Origin: Blautia schinkii DSM 10518
GTDB lineage: Bacteria; Bacillota; Clostridia; Lachnospirales; Lachnospiraceae
Direction: 5' to 3'
Assembly (NCBI GenBank): GCA_000702025.1
Contig: JNKJ01000006.1
Span: 112,803 to 176,802 of the forward strand
Length of the DNA stretch: 64,000 bases
A program made the position numbers and the translations under genes. The number at the start of each line of letters is the position of its first letter. The stretch's first letter is position 1. Of the stretch, positions 42,594 through 51,957 are shown piece after piece. The notes under the pieces were generated by a model. That model saw only the letters and a list, made by a program, of their open reading frames with translations, was not told the origin of the DNA and did not search any database.

Positions 42594-44633
42594 ATGTTGA
42601 AAGTCAGACCAAAATTAAGGGTTTTAATTGTGGACGATTCTGAATTAAATCGTGAGATGCTGGGCTCTATGCTTGGGGATGAATATGAGATTCTGGAAGC
42701 GGAGAATGGGGTGCAGGCTGTTGAAATAATGCGTGAACATGTATCAAATCTGTCTCTTATTCTGCTGGATGTTCAAATGCCGCAGATGGACGGACTGGAG
42801 CTGCTGAAACATATGGGCCGGTTACATTGGATTGATGTGATTCCGGTCATCATGATATCCAGTGAAACTGCGCCCCAATTTATAGAGCGTGCGTATGATC
42901 TTGGAGCAACAGATTATATTGCCCGGCCTTATAACACGATGATTGTACGCCGCCGTGTAGCCAATGTTATTTTATCCTTTGCAAGACAACGTCAGTTGAT
43001 GGAGATCATTACCCAACAAATAAGTAAAAAGGAAAAGGACAATCGGCTCATGCTTTCCATCTTGTCCCATATCGTGGAATTCCGCAATGGAGAAAGTGGG
43101 CTTCATGTCATACATATCAATATCATTACTGACCTTCTGCTTCGACAGTATATGTTAAAAATCGGCAGTAATAAAATCACCAGTGAAGATATTTCTCTGA
43201 TCAGTATGGCTTCGGCGCTGCACGATATTGGCAAGATCGCCATTCCAGAAGAAATCCTCAATAAGCCCGGCCGTCTTTCAGTAGGGGAATACCAGATTAT
43301 GCAGGGACATTGTATGGCAGGAGCGAATATACTCATGGATCTGCCCATTGACCGGAATGAGCCTTTGCTCAAAACGGCATATGAAATCTGCCGATGGCAT
43401 CATGAGCGGTATGATGGAAGCGGCTATCCGGATGGGTTGAAGGGAGATACCATTCCGCTCTCTGCACAGGTGGTCGCCTTGGCGGATGTTTATGATGCGC
43501 TTACCAGTGAACGGTGTTATAAGTCAGCGTATTCCCATGATACAGCAATGAAAATGATCTTTGATGGGCAGTGTGGAGTGTTCCATCCCTTGTTACTGGA
43601 ATGTCTGTGTGATATTGGAGATACACTCCAACGGGATCTGACGGCCAAAGATACCTTTGACTTTGAGAACACAATAAATGAAACCAGCCATATAACGGAA
43701 CAACTGCAGCGCTATGAAAAAAAGCGAACAGACCATTGTTCCATGAGCGGCCCGGAGGCCAGGGTATTATTGCAGTATCTCAACAAAGTCTTTGATGTTG
43801 TCCGATTGGTTGACGCCACGAAAAACTGTCAAGTTAACATTGATGAGGCGGGTAATCATCAAGACTCAGAATACCGCTGCTATGACATGTGGAGCAAAGA
43901 AGATCGGTGTGAAAACTGTATCTCAGCGAAATGTATGTCGAGTAAGGGAAGCCTAACCAAATTAAAGTTTGTAGACGAGTGTATCTATCATGTTCGAGCG
44001 ACTTATGTGGAGGTGGACGGTCTGCCCTATTCGCTGGAGCTGATTGATAAGATTACAGAAGAAACCTTGCTGGGCGGTCATGGAAAAGAAGACGTGGTAA
44101 AGTATATTACGGCTCATAACCACAGACTTTATGTAGATATCCTAACCGGGGTTTATAATCGCCGCTATTACGAGGAGCAGCTGCGTGACATGTTTCATAT
44201 TTCGGCGGCAGCCATGCTGGATATGGATCATTTCAAAGCTGTCAATGATACCTATGGCCATCTGGTTGGGGACATGACATTGAAGCAGGCAGCCATCGCC
44301 ATAAAAAACAGTGTAAGAAAAACGGACGATGTTGTTCGTTTAGGCGGAGATGAGTTTTTCATTGTTTTTCGGGAGATACCGTTTCATGTGCTGCAGAAAA
44401 AATTGGAAGCCATAAGAGCCTGCGTTGAAAACATCGTTTTTTCTGATTATCCACAGCTGCACTTTTCTATCAGTATTGGTGGGGTTTACGGACCGGGGAA
44501 AACTTCGGATTTATTGAATATAGCAGATAAATTATTATATCAGGCAAAGAGAGAGCAAGTGGGATTGCGGGTGGAACGCTTGGCGGGCAACAGTCTGATG
44601 GAAGGAAAAGGACAAGGAAATGAAGCGACATAA
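42594..44633 (+). CDS. Receiver-HD-GYP-GGDEF c-di-GMP response regulator
   Basis: 679 residues. A receiver domain (1-125) has the phospho-acceptor Asp59 in LILLDVQMPQMDG. HD-GYP follows (about 150-340): ALHDIGKIAIPEE and HHERYDGSGYPDGLKG. A middle segment with four Cys (CYDMWSKEDRCENCISAKCM, near 430) precedes the GGDEF domain (about 510-670), with RLGGDEFFIV. It thus may both make and degrade c-di-GMP, though which activity dominates is unknown. Its last 14 bp overlap the solute-binding protein gene. A phosphorelay from the downstream hybrid kinase and Hpt protein is likely. Confidence 0.88.
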   Translation: MLKVRPKLRVLIVDDSELNREMLGSMLGDEYEILEAENGVQAVEIMREHVSNLSLILLDVQMPQMDGLELLKHMGRLHWIDVIPVIMISSETAPQFIERAYDLGATDYIARPYNTMIVRRRVANVILSFARQRQLMEIITQQISKKEKDNRLMLSILSHIVEFRNGESGLHVIHINIITDLLLRQYMLKIGSNKITSEDISLISMASALHDIGKIAIPEEILNKPGRLSVGEYQIMQGHCMAGANILMDLPIDRNEPLLKTAYEICRWHHERYDGSGYPDGLKGDTIPLSAQVVALADVYDALTSERCYKSAYSHDTAMKMIFDGQCGVFHPLLLECLCDIGDTLQRDLTAKDTFDFENTINETSHITEQLQRYEKKRTDHCSMSGPEARVLLQYLNKVFDVVRLVDATKNCQVNIDEAGNHQDSEYRCYDMWSKEDRCENCISAKCMSSKGSLTKLKFVDECIYHVRATYVEVDGLPYSLELIDKITEETLLGGHGKEDVVKYITAHNHRLYVDILTGVYNRRYYEEQLRDMFHISAAAMLDMDHFKAVNDTYGHLVGDMTLKQAAIAIKNSVRKTDDVVRLGGDEFFIVFREIPFHVLQKKLEAIRACVENIVFSDYPQLHFSISIGGVYGPGKTSDLLNIADKLLYQAKREQVGLRVERLAGNSLMEGKGQGNEAT

Positions 44634-45885
44634 AGCTATTTTATCCATTTTTTTAATATTAACCTTGCTGTCAGGCTGCAGCCAGTATTCCAGTGAAGTC
44701 ATGCTGATTGAGAATGAACCGCCTGCAGAACAGGAGCATTTGTTCCTTTCTGTTTTTGGATATAAAGCAGACGCACTCAATCTGACAGCGATTGAAAACA
44801 TATTGAACCTCCATATGGAACAGAACCCGGATATTGTCGTAACTTACGAGGGCGTGAAAGGGGCGGACTACTGGAATGCGTTGGAAAGACGGGCGCAGGC
44901 CAATGGGCTTGACGATGTGTTTATGGTGGATCATGACCATGTGATCGAATTGACCGGGCAGGGTAAATTAACGGATTTATCCGGGCTGCCTGCGATTGAA
45001 AAGTATCAGGATATTATGAAAGAGCAGTTTATCAACAAAGACGGTTCTGCATATTTCCTGCCGATATGTATATCTGCCTACGGATTGTATATCAATTACG
45101 ATCTGTTGGAAGCACATGGACAGAAAGTTCCGGAAAACTGGTCTGATTTTATGGATGTCTGTAACTATTTTGTGAAAAAAGGAATGACGCCCATTGTTGC
45201 AAATAACTATGCTTCACTCAGACACCTTATTGTGGCCAGATCGCTGTATTCTGTTTACCAGCAGGATTCTGCGGCGGCAATCGAAAGATTCAATTGTGAA
45301 CCGGAAGAATTGGCAAACGCACTGCGCCCGGGAGTCAAAATGGTCGAGGAAATGATCGACTATAAATGGATCGACTGCGCAGAGACTTTGACGACAGATC
45401 AGACTTCGGATGACCTCAAGCTATTCGTTGGAGGAGACCGGCCGTTTATGGTGACCGGAGGCTGGGCGACTCCCAGAGTAGCTGCTATGAACCCTGAGTT
45501 TTCTTATGGTGTGCATCCTTTTCCCATTCTGGATGATGGCGGTGTGCTCGTAATCGACGCGAACACCTGTATCAGCGTTAACGCTGACAGCGAGCATTTA
45601 GATGAGGCCATGCAGCTTGTGGAATGTATCACCCAACCGGATTGCATATGGGAATACTGTGACAGCCAAAGCTCCTATACGCCGCTGCAGGATGATAGAA
45701 TCCCCACTGATGAAACGATTCTTCCCGCTTCTGCGTGTTTAGAACGAGGGCAGATTGTGATAGGCTCTGATTATAGGCTGAATCTGCCATTGGGCACTTC
45801 TCTTTCTGAGATAACACAGCAGATGTTAATGGGAATGTCTGCAGATGAGGCTGCTACCCTGTTAAACCGACTTTTGGAACAGTAG
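44620..45885 (+). CDS. Extracellular solute-binding lipoprotein (sensor input candidate)
   Basis: 421 residues, starting 14 bp inside the previous gene. The signal peptide ends with the lipobox LLSGC (Cys near 20). The rest has family 1 solute-binding features (NILNLHMEQNPDIVVTYEG, then YLPICISAYGLYINYDLLEAHGQKVPENWSDFMDVCNYF). No permease or ATPase gene is next to it. Genes for a membrane hybrid kinase follow, so it probably passes a ligand signal to the kinase instead of feeding a transporter. The ligand may be a sugar. Confidence 0.82.
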   Translation: MKRHKAILSIFLILTLLSGCSQYSSEVMLIENEPPAEQEHLFLSVFGYKADALNLTAIENILNLHMEQNPDIVVTYEGVKGADYWNALERRAQANGLDDVFMVDHDHVIELTGQGKLTDLSGLPAIEKYQDIMKEQFINKDGSAYFLPICISAYGLYINYDLLEAHGQKVPENWSDFMDVCNYFVKKGMTPIVANNYASLRHLIVARSLYSVYQQDSAAAIERFNCEPEELANALRPGVKMVEEMIDYKWIDCAETLTTDQTSDDLKLFVGGDRPFMVTGGWATPRVAAMNPEFSYGVHPFPILDDGGVLVIDANTCISVNADSEHLDEAMQLVECITQPDCIWEYCDSQSSYTPLQDDRIPTDETILPASACLERGQIVIGSDYRLNLPLGTSLSEITQQMLMGMSADEAATLLNRLLEQ

Positions 45886-45903
45886 CTCCCGGAGGAAATA
45901 GAA

Positions 45904-48822
45904 ATGAGAATAAAACGATTTTTGGTAAATGGTCTGATTGTAATTATTCTTAGCAGTATTCTTTTAGGCTGCTATTATTATACGAAGAGCGTTCAGACCT
46001 CCCTGTGGATGCAAAATGCAGAACAGACCCTGGAAATTACCAGCCAGGGCGGGCACGCATTTGAGACTTATATTACAATAGAACAGGAACGGGTAAAGAG
46101 TTTAGTCAATAAGATGTCGGAAATAGAGTCTTATGAGGAAAGCAAGATACAGAATAATCTGAATCTACTGGGCGGAGAGACATCCAATTATACCGTTGTT
46201 GATCTGGGCAATGGAATCTTATACTCAAACCGTCTGGAGGAGCGGCGCTTATTAAGCGCGGAGGAGCTGGAATTTTATCGTACCTTTTCCGGCAAAGGCA
46301 TCAGGGAAAACTATTTGAATATCTACGATGGACATAATACCATGGGAGTCTATGAATGCTTCACGTTTGCCGATGGAGTACAAGGGCTAATGCAAAAGGG
46401 TGAGAAGGTTTCTAATCTTTCAAAAGAGTTCTCCATATCCTTTTATAATGAAAGTGGTTTTTCCTATATAACAAATCAGAACGGAGACGTTTTGATCCGT
46501 CCATACCATAAAAACAGTAACCGGACGTTTTTAAATATTTTTGATATGATTGCAGAGGAAAATGATGAGGAGGATATTCAGACCTTCAGGGAAAGCCTGT
46601 CAAAGGGGCACTCCGGCGTTATTCAATTTTCCTTCAACGGCTCAGAGAACATCATTACCTTCTCTCCCATAAAAGCCGTGAAGGGGTGGTATATCATTTC
46701 TGTAATTCCAAGCAGTGTCGTTATGGAAAATACAGACCATATACTGCAGTCGTCCCAAATATTTATTTTTGCGGTCTTTATCGTGTTAATCATAGGACTT
46801 ATATTTCTGCTTTTTGAACGGCAAAGCCGCAAACGTATTGAAAGTAAGGAACAGGATATACAATACCGTGAACAGCTATTCAGCATTCTTTCGGAAAATA
46901 TAGATGATGTGTTTTTAATGCTCAACAGTAAGTCTTATGCAGTAGAATATGTGACGCCGAACGTGAATCGTGTGCTCGGCATTTCCAAGGAAGAGGTCAC
47001 GGCAGATCTTAAAACGCTAGGAAAAGCTGCATACATAGGTGGAAAGATCATTTCTTACCCAGAGCTGGATCTGATGCAGCCGGGCCAGTCGATTACGCTG
47101 GAAAGTGAGCGTACTCATAGAAAAACAGCAGAAAAGCGTTGGTTTTACGAATCTGTTTATCGTGTGGGTGACGGCCAATCTGATAAATTTATCGTCGTGC
47201 TGTCAGACAGGACCAAGGACAGACAGAACAAGATCATGTTGGAAACGGCGTTGAATGCAGCAAATGCTGCCAATAGGGCCAAGAGTACGTTTTTAAATAA
47301 TATAAGCCATGATATCCGGACGCCTATGAATGCAATCGTAGGTCTTACCGTACTGCTGAATCATGATTCCAGCGATCAGGAGCGGGTAAAGGAATATACC
47401 CGTAAGATTACGGCTTCCAGTCAGTACCTTCTGGGTCTGATCAACGATGTGCTGGACATGAGTAAGATCGAGAGCGGAAAAACCACGTTGAACATCACCG
47501 AAATCAATCTGGCAGAACTGATCGACGAGCTGGGGACCATGATCCGGCCGCAGGCCAAAGCAAAGCAGCAGGAATTTGAACTTTTTCTGAAAAATGTAAC
47601 AACGGAACACCTGATCGGTGACAGGATGAGAATCAATCAGGTGCTGATCAATATTCTGTCGAATGCAGTAAAATACACGCCGGCTGGCGGCAGGATTCAA
47701 ATGACCGTAACCCAGCTTCCGCAAAAAACAAAAGATTTTGTCCGTCTGCGGTTTGAGGTTCAGGATAACGGTATTGGCATGTCGGAGGAGTTTTTAGCTG
47801 TTATTTTTGAACCCTTCGCCCGTGAAATCAATAGTGTGACAAACCAGATACAGGGAACCGGTCTTGGAATGCCGATTGTAAAAAATCTGGTTGAGCTGAT
47901 GGGCGGGACGATTGATGTAAAGAGCAAACAGGGTGAGGGCAGCCTTTTTACGGTTGATTTGGAGCTGCGCATTCAGGAGCAGAATATAGATGAAGAATTT
48001 TGGGAAAACCACAGGATAACCCGTGTACTGGTTGTGGATGATGATGAAAACATTTGCACAAATGTGGTCCGTGCCATGGAAGGTACCGGGGTGCTGATGC
48101 AATACGCATTGGGCGGCGGCAATGCCATCCGGCAGATTGGGCAGGCACATCAGGAGGGCGTACTCTTTGACCTTGTGCTTTTGGATTGGGAAATGCCCGG
48201 TATGGACGGTATTCAAACGGCCAGAGAAATTCGGGCCATGCTGCCGGAGCATATTCCGATTATCCTTCTTACCGCTTACGAATGGGATGAGATTGAGGAA
48301 GAGGCTCTTGCGGCAGGCATTGATGGGTTCCTGGCAAAACCATTTTTCCTGACCAGCTTTAAGCAGGCGATTGTAACGGTTCAGGCAAAGGATCAAAAAA
48401 TACCGGATACAGAGGCGCCCGATGACATACTGACAGGCATAACAATACTTGCTGCGGAAGATAATGAGCTGAACGCAGAGATCTTGCGGGAACTGCTGAA
48501 CATGAACAACGTAGCGTGTGATTTCGTCAGCAATGGGCAGGAGCTGCTGGAGGCGTTTGAGAAATCCAAACCGGATCAGTATGATTTGATTTTGACGGAT
48601 ATCCAGATGCCTGTCATGAATGGCTATGATGCTGCCAGAGCCATTCGGAGCTGCGGCCACCCTTGTGGGAAGATAATCCCAATCGTGGCGATGACAGCAA
48701 ATGCGTTTGCAGAAGATGTTAAGGAAGCGCTGGACGCAGGAATGAACGCTCATGTGCCTAAGCCCATTGACATGAGAAATCTGAAATCAGTGATCGCAGA
48801 GCTCATAAAAAAGAATCAATAG
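45904..48822 (+). CDS. Hybrid sensor histidine kinase with two receiver domains
   Basis: 972 residues. An N-terminal membrane helix (about 8-26) and a second (about 283-305) flank an extracellular sensor of about 250 residues. A PAS-like domain (330-440), HisKA with His469 in ISHDIRTPMNA, and an HATPase (about 570-690: NILSNAVKYT and GTGLGMPIVKNLV) follow. Two receiver domains have Asp near 760 (LVLLDWEMPGMDG) and 899 (LILTDIQMPVMNG). BarA-type arrangement. RBS GGAGGAAA. It likely pairs with the upstream lipoprotein and downstream Hpt. Confidence 0.9.
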   Translation: MRIKRFLVNGLIVIILSSILLGCYYYTKSVQTSLWMQNAEQTLEITSQGGHAFETYITIEQERVKSLVNKMSEIESYEESKIQNNLNLLGGETSNYTVVDLGNGILYSNRLEERRLLSAEELEFYRTFSGKGIRENYLNIYDGHNTMGVYECFTFADGVQGLMQKGEKVSNLSKEFSISFYNESGFSYITNQNGDVLIRPYHKNSNRTFLNIFDMIAEENDEEDIQTFRESLSKGHSGVIQFSFNGSENIITFSPIKAVKGWYIISVIPSSVVMENTDHILQSSQIFIFAVFIVLIIGLIFLLFERQSRKRIESKEQDIQYREQLFSILSENIDDVFLMLNSKSYAVEYVTPNVNRVLGISKEEVTADLKTLGKAAYIGGKIISYPELDLMQPGQSITLESERTHRKTAEKRWFYESVYRVGDGQSDKFIVVLSDRTKDRQNKIMLETALNAANAANRAKSTFLNNISHDIRTPMNAIVGLTVLLNHDSSDQERVKEYTRKITASSQYLLGLINDVLDMSKIESGKTTLNITEINLAELIDELGTMIRPQAKAKQQEFELFLKNVTTEHLIGDRMRINQVLINILSNAVKYTPAGGRIQMTVTQLPQKTKDFVRLRFEVQDNGIGMSEEFLAVIFEPFAREINSVTNQIQGTGLGMPIVKNLVELMGGTIDVKSKQGEGSLFTVDLELRIQEQNIDEEFWENHRITRVLVVDDDENICTNVVRAMEGTGVLMQYALGGGNAIRQIGQAHQEGVLFDLVLLDWEMPGMDGIQTAREIRAMLPEHIPIILLTAYEWDEIEEEALAAGIDGFLAKPFFLTSFKQAIVTVQAKDQKIPDTEAPDDILTGITILAAEDNELNAEILRELLNMNNVACDFVSNGQELLEAFEKSKPDQYDLILTDIQMPVMNGYDAARAIRSCGHPCGKIIPIVAMTANAFAEDVKEALDAGMNAHVPKPIDMRNLKSVIAELIKKNQ

Positions 48823-48842
48823 TTTAAGAAGCGGAGATATTT

Positions 48843-49193
48843 ATGGACCTGAAAGAATGTTACGTAAGGCTGGGCGGGGATTATGACGAAGTATTGGCCC
48901 GTCTGTATAGTGAAGATATGATAAGGCGGTTTCTCATTAAATTTTTAAACGATGGAACCTACGACCTTTTGATAGAGCAGCTTTTATTGGAGAATTATTT
49001 GGAGGCATTTCGCGCTGCCCATACGTTGAAAGGAGTCTGTGAAAACCTGGGGTTGTCAGATCTCTGTAAATCCAGCAGTATGCTCACGGAAGCGTTGCGG
49101 GCGGGGGTTCGTCCGGAAAACTTGACTGTTTTAAAAGCTCAAGTCTGTGCCGACTATGAGCAGGCCGTTTCTGCTATTCAAATGATTTGTTGA
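48843..49193 (+). CDS. Hpt phosphotransfer protein
   Basis: 116 residues. The Hpt motif AAHTLKGVCENLGL has the phosphorylated His60. The length and four-helix layout are typical of free Hpt proteins. Gene order (response regulator, binding protein, hybrid kinase, Hpt) makes it the shuttle from the kinase's receivers to the REC-HD-GYP-GGDEF protein. No clear RBS stronger than GCGGAGAT is seen. Confidence 0.85.
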   Translation: MDLKECYVRLGGDYDEVLARLYSEDMIRRFLIKFLNDGTYDLLIEQLLLENYLEAFRAAHTLKGVCENLGLSDLCKSSSMLTEALRAGVRPENLTVLKAQVCADYEQAVSAIQMIC

Positions 49194-49288
49194 TGCGTGA
49201 GAGGTGCGATAATCATACATCCAATTAAAATTGCCTGACGGCTCTGATGACTGGAGACACAATCGGAGGTTTGATAGGAGTATAAAAT

Positions 49289-49690
49289 ATGCCGAGAGAC
49301 GAATTATCAGAAAACTTTGAAAAAGAGGCAAGGAAAGAGGAGCAGCTATTTTTATCGCTGTGCAGTCAGAGGGATAAGCAGAAATTGATGAAGCAGATTC
49401 CCATGTCGTTTCAAGACTACTTGCGGCTTACCTGCATTATCTCTTTTATGGATCTCGTATATTATGAGGTGAAGCTCAATGAACTTTTTCCAGAACTTCA
49501 TGAAGAGAAGGAACAAATGCTGGAGCGTCACAAAGTAATTATAAGTGAATATCCAGATTATTATAAAGATGAGGATGTTTACAAAAAAGTTCAGGACTTA
49601 TTGACTGCATTTTGCTGCCAAATCTCCGATAAAGAGCAACAAGATTTTTATGCTAAAAAGTTTGATGTGAAATTGGAACATGATTTGTAG
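49289..49690 (+). CDS. Hypothetical helical protein
   Basis: 133 residues, ATG 49289 (GGAG-type site upstream). Highly charged helices (ENFEKEARKEEQLFLSLCSQRDKQKLMKQ, LHEEKEQMLERHKVIISEY), no membrane segment or Cys pair. No family recognised. It may be a small regulator or tail gene of the signalling locus. Confidence 0.5.
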   Translation: MPRDELSENFEKEARKEEQLFLSLCSQRDKQKLMKQIPMSFQDYLRLTCIISFMDLVYYEVKLNELFPELHEEKEQMLERHKVIISEYPDYYKDEDVYKKVQDLLTAFCCQISDKEQQDFYAKKFDVKLEHDL

Positions 49691-49804
49691 GAGGAAATGA
49701 ACGGTATTCGACAGACCTTAACGAAAACAGCAACATTATGCAAGAAAAAGGCATATGTATAAACTATAATGATATTATTGGAGTAATTTTTGCGGAGATG
49801 ACTT

Positions 49805-50620
49805 ATGGATCATTCCAACAGTAAAATTGTTTTTGACGAAAAATTGAATATAGAGGTATTAACACTGACAGGAATGATTGAAAGTTTGCCACCGCATTTT
49901 CATGATTACTATGAGTTAGGCTATATAGAAAGCGGGAGCCGACGAGTAATATGTCAAGGTAAGGAATACACCATAGGAAAGAATGATCTGCTCCTTTTCA
50001 ACCCGAAAGATAATCATACTTGTTTGGAGTTGAAAAAGGAAATGTTGGATTTTAGATGTTTCCACATCACTACTGAACGCATGGAAGAATTGACATTGGA
50101 ATGTTTAGGATTTGCCATATGTCCGTATTTTGAACCGCAGATTGTTTATCAGAGTGATCTTATTCCGCAAATCACAGAGTTGATTGACTTGATTGAGAAT
50201 GGTTCATATTGCGATTTGCAAAAGGAAGAATTGCTTTATATGATTATTGGTGATTTGGTTGCAGATTATTCTCAACCATTGGAGTGCGAACAAATAGAAG
50301 CTTCGGATATTGTAGAACGTGCTTGTGAGTATATTGAAAGGCATTACGCCTCAAACATATCTTTATGCGATTTAAGTACCTTTACGGGTTTTAGCAAGTA
50401 CCACTTTATACGGATGTTTACGAGAGAAAAGGGAATATCTCCTTATCGCTTTATTGAATGTACTAAAATGACAGAAGCAAAAAAAATGCTGAAGGCCGGA
50501 GAAGATTTATCAAATATTACCTATCAGCTTGGTTTTAGCAGCCAAAGCCACTTTACTAATTTTTTCAAGAAATACGCCATGGTTACTCCAAAACAATATA
50601 GCAAGCTTTATAATGCTTAA
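49805..50620 (+). CDS. AraC family transcriptional regulator
   Basis: 271 residues, RBS GCGGAGATG. An N-terminal cupin-like domain (1-130, HFHDYYELGYIESGSRRV) precedes the AraC double helix-turn-helix (about 170-270: ASNISLCDLSTFTGFSKYHFIRMFTREKG and YQLGFSSQSHFTNFFKKY). A ligand-controlled activator. It is upstream of the first receiverless winged-helix gene, on the left side of the van cluster; whether it controls the van genes is unknown. Confidence 0.85.
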   Translation: MDHSNSKIVFDEKLNIEVLTLTGMIESLPPHFHDYYELGYIESGSRRVICQGKEYTIGKNDLLLFNPKDNHTCLELKKEMLDFRCFHITTERMEELTLECLGFAICPYFEPQIVYQSDLIPQITELIDLIENGSYCDLQKEELLYMIIGDLVADYSQPLECEQIEASDIVERACEYIERHYASNISLCDLSTFTGFSKYHFIRMFTREKGISPYRFIECTKMTEAKKMLKAGEDLSNITYQLGFSSQSHFTNFFKKYAMVTPKQYSKLYNA

Positions 50621-50682
50621 TTGAATTTTTTCATAGAGCATGGACCTACACTAACAGGAGATGATGATATGGGAAATTAGCC

Positions 50683-51174
50683 GTGATAGAAATCTCTGAG
50701 TCAGGAGATAAAATTGGAGAAAAACTGCTTATGCTGTTAAATGTCCAGCAGCGGCAGGCATTAATAAAATACCTTCTTAGTGAAGAAAAGAAGGATACCG
50801 ATTCAGCTGATAGCCCATGTGACGGCTTTCAAATCCATGATCCACAGGCGGAAGCCGATAGAGGATTCACAGAGATCGAGATAGGAGAGCTATACTTTTG
50901 TTTGGAGCAGCGGCTTGTACGTGTGAGAGGACAAGTGATTGAGTTAACAGCGAAAGAATTTGATATTCTTGCGCTATTGCTCACACATCCCAAAAGGGTA
51001 TTTACTTATGAACTGATCATGGAGTTGGTCTGGAACGAGGATTATACTTTTTATTCCAAAAAAGCGGTAAGCAATCACATGAGTAACCTGCGGAAGAAAC
51101 TCAAAGTTACACCGGATGCTCTGGACTATATTAAAAACATTGTTGGTGTCGGCTATAAATTTGAAGCACCATAA
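50683..51174 (+). CDS. Winged-helix (OmpR/PhoB-type) regulator lacking a receiver, copy 1
   Basis: 163 residues from GTG. The C-terminal 95 residues are a PhoB-type winged helix (VIELTAKEFDILALLLTHPKRVF, ending KNIVGVGYKFEAP). No receiver domain is present. The N-terminal 65 residues (EISESGDKIGEKLLMLLNVQQRQALIKYLL) are shared with a paralogue at 59734. The start is abnormal: AGGAG sits 8 bp before ATG-GGA-AAT-TAG (50669-50680), and the gene itself lies in the -1 frame over GGGAAAT. GTG 50683 has no RBS of its own. Confidence 0.65.
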   Translation: MIEISESGDKIGEKLLMLLNVQQRQALIKYLLSEEKKDTDSADSPCDGFQIHDPQAEADRGFTEIEIGELYFCLEQRLVRVRGQVIELTAKEFDILALLLTHPKRVFTYELIMELVWNEDYTFYSKKAVSNHMSNLRKKLKVTPDALDYIKNIVGVGYKFEAP

Positions 51175-51258
51175 AAAACATATAATCTGCTATTGTTGTT
51201 TCATATACAATTTTGACACATAATAAAGACAGATTATCGCAATGTAAGGAGTAATGCA

Positions 51259-51957
51259 ATGAATGAAAAAATCTTAGTGGTTGATGATGAAAAAGAATTG
51301 GCCGACTTAGTTGAAGTATATCTGAAAAACGATGGATATACCGTTTATAAATTTTATAATGGCAAGGATGCACTAAAGTGTATTGAATCCGTGGAACTGG
51401 ATTTAGCCATATTGGATATCATGCTTCCAGATGTAGACGGGTTTCAGATCTGCCAGAAAATCCGGGAAAAGTTTTACTTCCCTGTTATCATGCTGACAGC
51501 AAAAGTGGAGGACGGGGATAAAATCATGGGACTGTCCGTGGCGGATGATTATATTACGAAGCCATTTAACCCACTGGAAGTGGTTGCGAGAGTAAAGGCG
51601 CAGCTGAGGCAGTACATGCGGTACAAGCAGCCCAGCTTAAAGCAGGAGGCTGAATGCACAGAATACGATATCAGAGGGATGACAATCAGCAAAAGCAGCC
51701 ATAAGTGTATCCTGTTTGGAAAGGAGATTCAGCTGACGCCAACGGAGTTTTCGATTCTTTGGTATCTATGCGAGCGTCAGGGTACGGTTGTTTCTACGGA
51801 GGAATTATTTGAGGCAGTATGGGGTGAACGGTTTTTTGACAGCAATAATACTGTGATGGCGCATATCGGGCGGCTCCGGGAGAAAATGAAGGAACCGTCA
51901 AGAAATCCGAAATTTATAAAAACTGTGTGGGGAGTGGGATATACCATTGAAAAATAG
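51259..51957 (+). CDS. vanR: VanR-type response regulator
   Basis: 232 residues. The receiver domain has phospho-acceptor Asp53 in LAILDIMLPDVDG and a conserved Lys (YITKPFNP). The C-terminal OmpR winged helix (about 130-230) ends KFIKTVWGVGYTIEK. Position and order (vanR-vanS-vanY-vanH-vanD-vanX) identify it as the regulator of the glycopeptide resistance operon, activating transcription after phosphorylation by VanS. It overlaps vanS by 11 bp. Confidence 0.9.
   Translation: MNEKILVVDDEKELADLVEVYLKNDGYTVYKFYNGKDALKCIESVELDLAILDIMLPDVDGFQICQKIREKFYFPVIMLTAKVEDGDKIMGLSVADDYITKPFNPLEVVARVKAQLRQYMRYKQPSLKQEAECTEYDIRGMTISKSSHKCILFGKEIQLTPTEFSILWYLCERQGTVVSTEELFEAVWGERFFDSNNTVMAHIGRLREKMKEPSRNPKFIKTVWGVGYTIEK

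Noticed and set aside
44620..45885. Solute-binding protein as part of an ABC sugar importer
   Set aside because: No permease or ATPase gene is adjacent; the next genes are a kinase and an Hpt protein.
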